Source of the DNA: JBJGXI01 sp045635475
GTDB lineage: Bacteria > Bacillota > Bacilli > Bacillales > Amphibacillaceae
NCBI RefSeq assembly: GCF_045635475.1
Contig: NZ_JBJGXI010000054.1
Location: forward strand, 1-34,352
Direction: 5' to 3'
DNA length: 34,352 nt
Part shown: one piece after another, positions 16,080-23,454 of the stretch
Layout of the letters: each line of letters opens with the position of its first letter
Position numbering within the stretch: position 1 is the first letter of the stretch
Made by a program: the position numbers and the translations under genes
Notes under the pieces: generated by a model
The model's database searches: none
The model's input: the letters and a program-made list of their open reading frames with translations, nothing else
Told to the model about the DNA's origin: nothing

Positions 16080-17417
16080 TTGAAACAAACATTAAGAGTT
16101 TCATTTTTGCTGTTAGCAGCGTTACTTATTTCATTTACTTCATTGGTGATCAATCCTAATCAAGCAAAGGCAGAGACATTAGATATTCAAGCTGAATCTG
16201 CTATATTAATAGATGCAGAAACAGGTAAAATATTGTTTCAAAAGAATGCGGATTTATTATTACCACCAGCCAGCATGACTAAAATGATGACAGAATACCT
16301 TGTTATGGAAGCAATAGCAGAAGGTGAAATTAGCTGGGACACAACAACATTAATAAATGATTACCCATACTGGCTTTCTTCACAAACATCATCGTCTGGT
16401 ATTGGATTAATTCAAGATAAAGCATATACGGTTAGACAATTGTATGAGGCAATGGGAATAATATCAGATAATGCCACAACAGTTGCATTAGCAGAGCTTA
16501 TTGCAGGTAGTGAAGGTGCCTTTGTTGAGATGATGAATCAAAAAGCAAAGGAAATGGGACTGCCTGAATATGATTTTGTTAATTCTACAGGATTACCTAA
16601 TTCATATTTAGAGGATTATGTTCCTGCAGGTGCAGACCCTAATGGAGATGATATGTTATCAGCTCGTTCCGCTGCGCTTTTAGCTTATCACTTAGTTAAT
16701 GATTACCCTGAAGCATTAGAAATATCAAGTACGTTAACTTCCGAATTAGACGGCCGACAATTAGAAAATTTGAATTGGATGCTACCATGGGAAGGAAATA
16801 ACTTTGTACAATACGGGTATCCAGGTGTAGATGGCCTGAAAACAGGCTATACCTCAGAGGCAGGATACTGTTTTACAGGAACAGCGGAACGAGATGGTCG
16901 TCGTTTAATTTCTGTTGTAATGAAAACAGGTAGCCAAGGCGAACGTTTTATTGAAACAAAAAAATTATTAGAATATGGATTTTCACAATTCACTAATACA
17001 GAATTATATCCAACAGGCTATCAAATAGAAGACGAATCTGTTCTACCAGTTGCCAAAGGAAAAGAAGAACAAGTAGAGATTGAAGCAAACAATTCGATAT
17101 TCACGACGATCAAAACGGGTGATGAAGCGAATTATTCTGTTAAATATACAATGGATGAAACAAAGTTAAATAAAGATGGAGAACTAACTGCTCCAATCGA
17201 AAAAGGTGAAAAAGTAGGTACGATGGAACTCGTGTATAATGGTGATGGAGAAAGTGAATTTTTAATTTCTGATCAACATACACTTACCGTTGACGTGATC
17301 ACAACATCAGGAGTAGAAAAATCAAACTGGTTTATGCTAACGATGGGTGCAATCGGCAATTTCTTTAGTAACATATTCACTACAGTAGCAGATACGGTTT
17401 CAGGCTGGTTTAGTTAA
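16080..17417 (+). CDS. dacA: D-alanyl-D-alanine carboxypeptidase DacA (PBP5)
   Basis: This low-molecular-mass penicillin-binding protein trims the terminal D-Ala from peptidoglycan stem peptides. It is 445 residues long, starting at TTG 16080 with GTGGAGG upstream. A Sec signal peptide ends near AKA-ET (about residue 31). The catalytic Ser65-x-x-Lys68 motif is in PPASMTKMM, the second motif in IISDNATT, and KTG in VDGLKTGYTSEAG. A C-terminal beta-rich domain precedes an amphipathic anchor (SNWFMLTMGAIGNFFSNIF and the rest of the tail), which holds it to the outer face of the membrane. It follows guaB/ung, as dacA follows guaB in Bacillus. Confidence 0.96.
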   Translation: MKQTLRVSFLLLAALLISFTSLVINPNQAKAETLDIQAESAILIDAETGKILFQKNADLLLPPASMTKMMTEYLVMEAIAEGEISWDTTTLINDYPYWLSSQTSSSGIGLIQDKAYTVRQLYEAMGIISDNATTVALAELIAGSEGAFVEMMNQKAKEMGLPEYDFVNSTGLPNSYLEDYVPAGADPNGDDMLSARSAALLAYHLVNDYPEALEISSTLTSELDGRQLENLNWMLPWEGNNFVQYGYPGVDGLKTGYTSEAGYCFTGTAERDGRRLISVVMKTGSQGERFIETKKLLEYGFSQFTNTELYPTGYQIEDESVLPVAKGKEEQVEIEANNSIFTTIKTGDEANYSVKYTMDETKLNKDGELTAPIEKGEKVGTMELVYNGDGESEFLISDQHTLTVDVITTSGVEKSNWFMLTMGAIGNFFSNIFTTVADTVSGWFS

Positions 17418-17523
17418 GTAAAGGCACTTTTCATGTATGTGAAATTTCATAGTTGAAGTAAAATCCGTCGTAGTGCTAGATGCAAAGTGGCGATAAAGCT
17501 TGATAAACAAGTTCGGTGGTTTG

Positions 17524-17700
17524 GCGGCCACCAGAGCGCTTAGGTGTGACAAAAAGGGCATCATTTGAATTGTGGCCACCAGAGCCCTTATCTAACCAAA
17601 AGGCACATGAATAGAATCTATTCTTAGTAGATAAGGGCTCTCATGTCCGCTAAATTATCAAATCTGTGATTTCAAGCGAAATAAGCGCCCTGGTGTCCGC
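17524..17700. repeat. Interspersed palindromic repeat R2, copy A
   Basis: Two forward units (17524-17542 GCGGCCACCAGAGCGCTTA; 17573-17593 TGGCCACCAGAGCCCTTATCT) are followed by two inverted units (17629-17650; 17679-17700). The inner pair is perfect over 13 bases (AGAGCCCTTATCT/AGATAAGGGCTCT) and encloses another small palindrome, GAATAGAATCTATTC. The whole can fold as a nested hairpin of about 180 bases. Spacer words such as GTGACAAA and TTTCAAGCGAAATAAGCGC are shared with the copy at 21341-21521. Confidence 0.8.
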
Positions 17701-17937
17701 TTAGACCATACCTTTCCGGAGGCGACCAGACCTTCGTACCACACGTTCCGGAAAAGGCGTACTATGAATGGTGCACTTGTACTTTTGAGTGGAAGCACTA
17801 TCCCAAGTTTACATCGCATTCTAGGATATTTTGCGCAATCATAACATCTTTTAGAAAACAGCCTAAATAAAGAAGCGCAAGCAATATTGGCTAGGCTAAA
17901 CTTCACCAATGGCTTGCGCTTTTCTTGAAAATTCAAA
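17701..17937. other. Non-coding remainder of the dacA-pdxS gap
   Basis: This stretch contains a hairpin CCTTTCCGGA/TCCGGAAAAGG (17711-17757). A terminator-like hairpin has outer arms AAGCGCAAGC and GCTTGCGCTT (about 17873-17924), followed by TTTTC. A 92-codon minus-strand reading frame crosses it but has no start site support and no recognisable family. Probably repeat-derived. Confidence 0.5.
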
Positions 17938-18062
17938 GATGTCTAGCGAAAGCGGACTACCCCCTCGAGGTCTTAATCCAGGAATCTTTGTGGTAAAGAC
18001 CAACACATAGATTCCTGGATTAAGCTTGTCGGGGGTGAACAAGGCGCTTGCGCTTTGCTTGT
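17938..18062 (+). repeat. Interspersed palindromic repeat R1, copy 2
   Basis: It starts GATGTCTAGCGAAAGCGG and ends with CTTGTCGGGGGTGAAC followed by AAGGCGCTTGCGCTTTGC. In the middle, CTTAATCCAGGAATCT (17972-17987) is repeated in perfect inverted form at 18009-18024, flanked by CCCCC and GGGGG. This makes a strong cruciform or RNA hairpin. From memory, intergenic repeats with such ends are common in Bacillaceae. Confidence 0.75.
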
Positions 18063-18158
18063 TACATAATATAAAATGGATAAATAATACTTAATAATTA
18101 TAAAAGTGAATTATTGTCTAATAATAGTATTAAATAGATATCATGGGAGGATATGACT

Positions 18159-19043
18159 ATGTCAAACTTAGGTACGGATCGTGTAAAAAGAGGAATGGCT
18201 GAAATGCAAAAAGGCGGCGTTATCATGGACGTTGTAAACGCCGAACAAGCTAAAATTGCGGAAGAATCGGGTGCTGTTGCTGTCATGGCACTAGAACGTG
18301 TACCATCAGATATTCGTGCTGCTGGAGGAGTAGCTCGTATGGCTGATCCTACTATTGTAGAGGAAGTTATGAATGCAGTATCTATTCCAGTAATGGCAAA
18401 AGCACGTATCGGCCATATCGTAGAAGCTCGTATATTAGAGGCGATGGGCGTAGATTACATCGATGAGAGTGAAGTGTTAACACCAGCAGATGAGGTGTAT
18501 CATTTAAATAAACGTGATTATACGGTTCCATTCGTTTGTGGTTGCCGTGATTTAGGTGAGGCATCTAGACGTATTGGAGAAGGTGCTTCGATGCTTCGTA
18601 CGAAAGGTGAACCAGGAACGGGTAATATTGTAGAAGCTGTTCGTCACATGCGTGAAGTACAAGCACAAGTACGTAAATTAATTGGCATGACAGAAGATGA
18701 GATCATGACATTTGCTAAAAACTTAGGTGCACCATATGAAGTATTACTTGATATTAAGCGACAAGGTCGCCTGCCAGTAGTTAACTTTGCAGCTGGTGGT
18801 ATTGCGACTCCAGCTGATGCTGCACTAATGATGCAGCTAGGTGCTGATGGTGTATTCGTTGGATCTGGTATCTTTAAATCGGATAACCCGGAAAAATTTG
18901 CGAAAGCTATCGTAGAAGCTACAACACATTATCAAGATTATAAGTTAATTGCAGAAATTTCAAAAGGACTTGGTGTAGCTATGAAAGGGATTGAAATTAG
19001 CTCACTAACTCCAGAACAACGTATGCAAGATCGTGGTTGGTAA
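18159..19043 (+). CDS. pdxS: Pyridoxal 5'-phosphate synthase, lyase subunit PdxS
   Basis: PdxS condenses ribose 5-phosphate, glyceraldehyde 3-phosphate and ammonia into pyridoxal 5'-phosphate. It forms a dodecamer decorated with PdxT. From ATG 18159 it is 294 residues, the same as the Bacillus protein, and nearly superimposable on it. Asp24, Lys81 (PVMAKARIGH) and Lys149 (LRTKGEPGTGN) are the expected substrate-binding and Schiff-base residues. The in-frame ATG at 18153 is rejected because it lies only two bases after the GGGAGG ribosome site; 18159 has the normal spacing of eight. pdxT follows 17 bases after the stop, so the pair is an operon. Confidence 0.98.
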   Translation: MSNLGTDRVKRGMAEMQKGGVIMDVVNAEQAKIAEESGAVAVMALERVPSDIRAAGGVARMADPTIVEEVMNAVSIPVMAKARIGHIVEARILEAMGVDYIDESEVLTPADEVYHLNKRDYTVPFVCGCRDLGEASRRIGEGASMLRTKGEPGTGNIVEAVRHMREVQAQVRKLIGMTEDEIMTFAKNLGAPYEVLLDIKRQGRLPVVNFAAGGIATPADAALMMQLGADGVFVGSGIFKSDNPEKFAKAIVEATTHYQDYKLIAEISKGLGVAMKGIEISSLTPEQRMQDRGW

Positions 19044-19060
19044 GTAAGGAAGGTGTTATC

Positions 19061-19651
19061 ATGGTGAAGATTGGTGTACTAGCACTTCAAGGAGCTGTCC
19101 GTGAGCATGTCCGTTCAGTAGAAGCATCAGGTGCAGAAGCAGTAGTCGTTAAACGTAAAGAACAGCTTGATGAAATTGATGGCTTAATCCTTCCAGGCGG
19201 CGAAAGCACTACAATGCGACGTCTAATTGATAAATATGATTTTTTTGATGCATTAAAAAACTTTGGCACACAAGGGAAACCGATCTTTGGTACGTGTGCA
19301 GGGTTAATTTTACTAGCATCAGATATCGTAGGACAAGAAAGTGCTCATCTACAACTTATGGATATGAAGGTGGAGCGTAACGCTTTTGGTAGACAAGTTG
19401 ATAGCTTTGAAGCAGCTCTTGAAGTTAAAGGTATTGCTGAAGATTTTGAAGCGGTATTTATTCGCGCTCCATATGTAGTAGAAGTTGGCGAAGATGTAGA
19501 AGTTCTAGCCGTAGTTAACAATAATATTGTTGCAGCTAAACAGGGGCAATACTTGTGCAGTGCTTTTCATCCAGAATTAACGGATGACCACCGCATGACT
19601 GCTTATTTTGTAGAAATGGTTGAAGCAGCTAAGAAAGAACTTGCATCTTAA
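19061..19651 (+). CDS. pdxT: Pyridoxal 5'-phosphate synthase, glutaminase subunit PdxT
   Basis: PdxT hydrolyses glutamine and channels ammonia to PdxS. The 196-residue protein is a class I glutamine amidotransferase with the catalytic Cys79 in GTCAGLILLA and the His-Glu pair in AFHPELTDDHR (about 170 and 172). LPGGESTTMRRL near 44-55 forms the oxyanion-side loop. Start ATG 19061 follows GGAAGGTGTTATC; an earlier in-frame GTG at 19037 overlaps the end of pdxS and adds residues foreign to the family. Operon partner of pdxS. No adjacent PdxR-type regulator is present. Confidence 0.97.
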   Translation: MVKIGVLALQGAVREHVRSVEASGAEAVVVKRKEQLDEIDGLILPGGESTTMRRLIDKYDFFDALKNFGTQGKPIFGTCAGLILLASDIVGQESAHLQLMDMKVERNAFGRQVDSFEAALEVKGIAEDFEAVFIRAPYVVEVGEDVEVLAVVNNNIVAAKQGQYLCSAFHPELTDDHRMTAYFVEMVEAAKKELAS

Positions 19652-19699
19652 CCATAATTTCGCTATTCTATAAAAAAACATTAAATAATAATGAAGTGA

Positions 19700-19936
19700 T
19701 GATAGGAAATAGTAACAGCTTTGCTTTCTTTAGAGAGTCGATGGTTGGTGCAAATCGATGAAAGGAACCTGTGAATCCATCCTTGAACTAGTGTGCAGAA
19801 CAATTAGTATGCATACTCGGCAGCTTGCCGTTATCGAAACTTAGAGCCGGAAGAATTATTGTTTATTCTTCAATCAGGGTGGTATCGCGGGAAATCAAAC
19901 TCTCGTCCCTATTTTTATAGGGATGAGGGTTTTTTG
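19700..19936 (+). promoter_or_regulatory. Serine T-box riboswitch upstream of serS
   Basis: The leader carries the T-box core AGGGTGGTATCGCGG (19876-19890), followed by a terminator: CTCTCGTCCCTAT pairs with ATAGGGATGAGGG (about 19900-19929), then TTTTTT. Upstream is a Stem I-like region (about 19725-19795) with AGAGAGTCGATGG and GGTGCAAATCGA. A candidate serine specifier UCC lies at 19776-19778 in GTGAATCCAT. Uncharged tRNA-Ser should pair with the T-box bulge and favour antitermination, raising serS expression when seryl-tRNA is low. The 5' boundary is approximate. Confidence 0.92.
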
Positions 19937-19969
19937 TATTGTATAAAGATGAAGAAGGAGGAATTTATC

Positions 19970-21244
19970 ATGTTGGACATGAAACTATTACGAACTCAAT
20001 TTGCAGAAGTAAAGCAAAAACTTGCGCACCGAGGTGAGGATTTAACGGACTTAGATAAGTTCGGTGACCTTGATGAAAAAAGACGAGGATTACTAGCTGA
20101 TACAGAAGAATTAAAAGCACAGCGTAATGACGTTTCAAAACAAATCGCTGCATTAAAAAAGGAAAAGAAAGATGCCGATGATTTAATAAAGGAAATGCGT
20201 GAAGTAGGCGACAAGATTAAAAGCTATGACACGGAATTAAGAGAAGTAGAAGAACAACTAGAAACATTGTTACTATCTATTCCGAATATACCGCATGAAA
20301 GCACACCAGTTGGTGAAAGCGAAGACGATAATGTCGAGGATCGTAAATGGGGAGAAGTACCGTCATTTCCGTTTGAAGCACAAGCACATTGGGATTTGGC
20401 TACGAATTTAGGTATCCTTGATTTTGAGCGGGCAGCTAAAGTTACAGGAAGTCGATTTGTTTTTTATAAAGGCCTAGGGGCACGCCTAGAGCGAGCATTA
20501 ATGAACTTTATGATGGATTTGCATGCGGATGAACACGGATATCAAGAAATGCTACCACCGTACATGGTCAATAAAGCTAGTATGACAGGTACAGGACAAC
20601 TACCTAAATTCGCTGAAGATGCTTTTAAAGTTGAAGATTGGGAGTACTTCTTAGTTCCAACAGCAGAAGTACCGGTTACCAATTATTATCGTGATGAAAT
20701 CTTAAGTGGACAACAGTTGCCACAGAAATTTGTTGCATTTAGTGCATCTTTCCGTTCAGAAGCAGGTTCTGCAGGTAGAGATACAAGAGGATTAATTAGA
20801 CAGCACCAGTTTAACAAAGTAGAACTTGTTCAATTTGTGAAGCCTGAGGATTCTTACCAAGTGCTTGAACAATTAACGAATCATGCAGAGAAGGTGTTGC
20901 AATTACTACAATTGCCATACCGAGTGATGCGTATGTGTACGGGTGATTTAGGATTTACAGCAGCCAAAAAATACGATATCGAAGTATGGATCCCGAGTAA
21001 TGACACGTATAGAGAAATTTCTTCTTGTTCTAATTTTGAAGATTTCCAAGCACGCCGCGCAGGAATTCGTTTTAGAAGAGAAGAAAAAGGAAAGCCTGAA
21101 TTTGTACACACGTTGAATGGCTCTGGTTTAGCAATTGGCCGTACCGTTTCTGCAATATTAGAAAATTACCAACAAGCAGATGGATCTGTTGTCGTACCAG
21201 AAGTATTACGTCCTTATATGGGTGGAATAGAAGTAATTAAATAA
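19970..21244 (+). CDS. serS: Seryl-tRNA synthetase
   Basis: This class II synthetase charges tRNA-Ser. It is 424 residues long. The N-terminal long coiled-coil arm (about residues 30-100, rich in K, E and heptad leucines) reaches over the tRNA variable arm. Motif 2 is FRSEAGSAGRDTRGLIRQHQF near 260, and motif 3 is NGSGLAIGRTVSAILENYQ near 382. ATG 19970 has AGAAGGAGGAATTTATC upstream. The frame is open back to 19859, but that would translate the T-box terminator. It is controlled by the T-box leader and lies 464 bases before a tRNA-Ser gene. I saw no clear terminator after the stop. Confidence 0.98.
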   Translation: MLDMKLLRTQFAEVKQKLAHRGEDLTDLDKFGDLDEKRRGLLADTEELKAQRNDVSKQIAALKKEKKDADDLIKEMREVGDKIKSYDTELREVEEQLETLLLSIPNIPHESTPVGESEDDNVEDRKWGEVPSFPFEAQAHWDLATNLGILDFERAAKVTGSRFVFYKGLGARLERALMNFMMDLHADEHGYQEMLPPYMVNKASMTGTGQLPKFAEDAFKVEDWEYFLVPTAEVPVTNYYRDEILSGQQLPQKFVAFSASFRSEAGSAGRDTRGLIRQHQFNKVELVQFVKPEDSYQVLEQLTNHAEKVLQLLQLPYRVMRMCTGDLGFTAAKKYDIEVWIPSNDTYREISSCSNFEDFQARRAGIRFRREEKGKPEFVHTLNGSGLAIGRTVSAILENYQQADGSVVVPEVLRPYMGGIEVIK

Positions 21245-21340
21245 AGTAAATTGATGCTGTTGTTATAAGGTTTTAATTACAAAAATATCTAGATGCTAAA
21301 CATACGCTGTGGAGGGATGTACTGCGGTCGATGAGTCGAT

Positions 21341-21521
21341 GACGGCCACCAGTGCGCTTATCTGTGACAAATGAAGCATTATTAGAATTGTGCGGCCACC
21401 AGCGCACTTATTTGGATGAATTTGTTGTTTCAACGAGTTGATATCAGTAAATAAGTGCTGTGGTGGCCGTCAAATCATCAAAACTAAAAATTTCAAGCGA
21501 AATAAGCGCTTATATGGCCGT
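21341..21521. repeat. Interspersed palindromic repeat R2, copy B
   Basis: Forward units GACGGCCACCAGTGCGCTTA (21341-21360) and CGGCCACCAGCGCACTTATTT (21393-21413) face inverted units at 21449-21469 and 21500-21521. The inner arms pair as CACTTATTT with AAATAAGTG, and the outer arms as GCGCTTAT with ATAAGCGC. The arm sequences differ from those of the copy at 17524-17700, but pairing is kept. The spacers (GTGACAAA, GCATTATTAGAATTGTG, TTTCAAGCGAAATAAGCGC) are conserved. This fills most of the serS-tRNA gap. Confidence 0.8.
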
Positions 21522-21576
21522 TAAATCCGGCTAACTCGTCTGCTGTTGGTAACAGCTAGACGCATGAGCAAAAATC

Positions 21577-21605
21577 TCAAGCACTACGTCGTATTTCACT
21601 TCAAT
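21577..21605 (-). repeat. Shared terminal motif, minus orientation
   Basis: Read on the minus strand, this gives ATTGAAGTGAAATACGACGTAGTGCT. The same motif occurs at 17452-17480 (plus) and, with small changes, at 24750-24773 (minus). It flanks R2 and R3 elements and may mark their ends. Confidence 0.55.
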
Positions 21606-21664
21606 TATGTAATGTGAAAATTAATAAACGTCAACAAACTTAACAAAAAAATTATATAAATATG

Positions 21665-21693
21665 TTGACAAGCTATGCATAAATTGATATATT
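21665..21693 (+). promoter_or_regulatory. tRNA-Ser promoter
   Basis: Perfect TTGACA (21665-21670), a 17-base spacer and TATATT (21688-21693) lie 15 bases before the mature tRNA end, the usual arrangement for a stable-RNA promoter. Confidence 0.85.
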
Positions 21694-21708
21694 AGTTTTT
21701 GTCGGCAC

Positions 21709-21801
21709 GGAGGAATACCCAAGTCTGGCTGAAGGGATCGGTCTTGAAAACCGACAGGGGTGTCAAAGCCCGCGGGGGTTCGAATCCCTCTTCCTCCTCC
21801 A
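21709..21801 (+). tRNA. tRNA-Ser (UGA)
   Basis: This is a 93-base type II tRNA with acceptor arms GGAGGAA/TTCCTCC, anticodon TGA at 21745-21747 in loop CTTGAAA, and a long variable arm between the anticodon and T arms. The T arm is GGGGGTTCGAATCCCTC. The CCA end is encoded. The discriminator base (21798) reads T, where serine tRNAs usually have G. A terminator follows at 21833-21861. Confidence 0.97.
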
Positions 21802-21832
21802 TAATTATATAGCGCATAAAATTTGGAGATAT

Positions 21833-21861
21833 ACCGCTACATTTCGATGTAGCGGTTTTTT
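21833..21861 (+). terminator. Intrinsic terminator after tRNA-Ser
   Basis: ACCGCTACAT and ATGTAGCGGT form a perfect ten-base stem with loop TTCG, followed by a run of T residues. Confidence 0.93.
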
Positions 21862-21980
21862 AGTGTTTAAATTTAACTGTTATTAAATGGAATATTGTAA
21901 AAAAAGAAGGATATTGAAATACAATGTCGAATCATGAAACGTGGTGTAACAATAATGAAAGTCATGTAGGGAGGGAAAGA

Positions 21981-22964
21981 ATGAGAAAGAAGAAAAAATG
22001 GACGGTTTTGGTCATCTCCAATAAAAATGAAAAACGGATACGCCAATTAAATATACCGAAAGCATCAGCCTTATTCGCAATCATTTTTCTACTATCATTA
22101 GCAGGTTCACTCATTATAACTCAAATAAGGCTTCAACACTTTAGTGAAGAAAATGCTACCCTAACAGAGCATATTAATCAGACACAAGCAGAACTACAAC
22201 AAGCCAATCAAGAAATTGTTTATTATCAAGAAGAAACGGCTTGGTTGGATGATCAAGTCCTCCAATTAACTGATCTCCAACAGGAATTAAAGGGCATGAT
22301 TAACTCTATGGACCCTGAATACATTAATGAAGCAAATCTAGATCTTGCAACAGGAGGGGTAGAATACAACTCATTACAAGTAAATGAGCAGGTTCCTGTG
22401 GAGAAAGAGGAAACATTACCTGAACAATATGCGCGCTTAAAAGAAAATGTTCCTACTCTATTGAATAACTATAAAAAATCGATAGAAAACTTTCAACAAA
22501 TCAATGCAGAGTTGAGCCGAACTCCAATATTATGGCCAACTGATGCTACACGAATTACGTCAACGTTTGGTAATCGATCCGATCCTTTTACAACTTCGGA
22601 TGCTTATCATAGCGGTATGGACATCGCTGGGCCTTATGGAACACCTGTATATGCTACAGCAGATGGTCAGGTATCCTTTGCTGCTCGCAATGGCGGATAC
22701 GGAAACTCTATCGTTATTAATCACACTTCTATTTTGCAAACGCGTTATGCACATTTAGCTCAAATAGAAGTGGAAGAAGGTCAGCAAGTGAAAAAGGGAG
22801 ATACAATTGGCTACATGGGATCAACTGGCAGAAGTACCGGCGTACATTTGCATTACGAAGTGATTAAAAATGGTGTGACGATTGATCCATACCCTTACAT
22901 GACTTTCATGCAGAGATTGAACCAATCCGATACAAAGGAGAATGGAAATGAAAATGAAGAGTAA
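21981..22964 (+). CDS. Membrane-anchored M23 (LytM-type) peptidase
   Basis: This 327-residue protein is probably a cell-wall endopeptidase. It has a basic N-terminus and one membrane span at about 29-47 (SALFAIIFLLSLAGSLII). An extracellular coiled coil follows (about 52-110, rich in Q/E/L), and then a C-terminal M23 domain (about 185-305). Zinc ligands are His210 and Asp214 (YHSGMDIAG) and His291 (VHLHYE). His258 (RYAHLA) and His289 complete the active site, so it should be catalytic rather than a degenerate EnvC-like activator. ATG 21981 has GGGAGGG; the frame is open to 21924 without a ribosome site. It overlaps the bactofilin gene by 17 bases, which points to shared function in shape or envelope control. 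Confidence 0.9.
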   Translation: MRKKKKWTVLVISNKNEKRIRQLNIPKASALFAIIFLLSLAGSLIITQIRLQHFSEENATLTEHINQTQAELQQANQEIVYYQEETAWLDDQVLQLTDLQQELKGMINSMDPEYINEANLDLATGGVEYNSLQVNEQVPVEKEETLPEQYARLKENVPTLLNNYKKSIENFQQINAELSRTPILWPTDATRITSTFGNRSDPFTTSDAYHSGMDIAGPYGTPVYATADGQVSFAARNGGYGNSIVINHTSILQTRYAHLAQIEVEEGQQVKKGDTIGYMGSTGRSTGVHLHYEVIKNGVTIDPYPYMTFMQRLNQSDTKENGNENEE

Positions 22965-23334
22965 TAAGCAGTTAGACATATTGGATACGGTGGTTGGTGC
23001 TGGGTCGACTTTTGAAGGTACAATCAAAACAGAAGGTAGTGTCCGTGTGGAAGGAAAAGTACTAGGTGACATCACTTGTTCTGGTGATTTAACCGTGGGT
23101 GCAAGTGGGAATATCGAAGCTAATATTGATGCTCGTAATATTACAATTGCTGGAACTATAAGTGGAAATGTTCGTGCATCTGGGATTGTACACATTGAAA
23201 AGAAAGGGCACTTATTAGGTAATGCACACATGAAGGCTTTTATAATCGATGAAGGTGGCATTTTTGAAGGAGAAAGTAAGATGGACGATTTCAATATCGA
23301 AGGAAATAAAAAGCTGGAAATCGCAGCAGAATAG
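22948..23334 (+). CDS. Bactofilin-family cytoskeletal protein
   Basis: This 128-residue protein has a central bactofilin (polymer-forming, DUF583) domain. Short glycine- and valine-rich beta repeats such as GAGSTFEGTIKTEGSVRVEGKVLGD and GNVRASGIVHIEKKGHLLGN form a right-handed beta helix that self-assembles into filaments without nucleotide. ATG 22948 is 7 bases after AAAGGAG; ATG 22942 is too close to it. It overlaps the end of the M23 peptidase gene, implying translational coupling. Bactofilin/M23 pairs are known in several bacteria (for example CcmA with Csd peptidases in Helicobacter), where the filament positions or controls the wall enzyme. That role is inferred here. Confidence 0.92.
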   Translation: MKMKSNKQLDILDTVVGAGSTFEGTIKTEGSVRVEGKVLGDITCSGDLTVGASGNIEANIDARNITIAGTISGNVRASGIVHIEKKGHLLGNAHMKAFIIDEGGIFEGESKMDDFNIEGNKKLEIAAE

Positions 23335-23362
23335 GTTTTATGAGATAGCTTAAATTATAAAC

Positions 23363-23391
23363 TTGACATAAAATATATTTACCTGCATAAT
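23363..23391 (+). promoter_or_regulatory. Promoter in the proC leader
   Basis: Perfect TTGACA (23363-23368), a 17-base spacer and CATAAT (23386-23391). A strong terminator hairpin lies 65 bases further on, before proC. Confidence 0.7.
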
Positions 23392-23454
23392 ACTAAAAAA
23401 TAAAGAATAATCAAAATGCAAAAATCCTTTAGTGTAATTTCATGCTTGTGATTC

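Noticed and set aside
17658..17936. 92-codon minus-strand frame in the dacA-pdxS gap
   Set aside because: Overlaps R2 arms and a terminator-like hairpin, no ribosome site, no recognisable family; probably chance.
19859..19969. Upstream extension of serS
   Set aside because: It would translate the T-box and terminator; ATG 19970 has AGGAGG.
21341..21521. CRISPR array
   Set aside because: Units occur as two direct plus two inverted copies with unequal spacing and imperfect identity, and no cas genes are near.
21924..21980. Upstream extension of the M23 peptidase
   Set aside because: No ribosome site before it; GGGAGGG precedes ATG 21981, and the membrane anchor follows at the usual distance.
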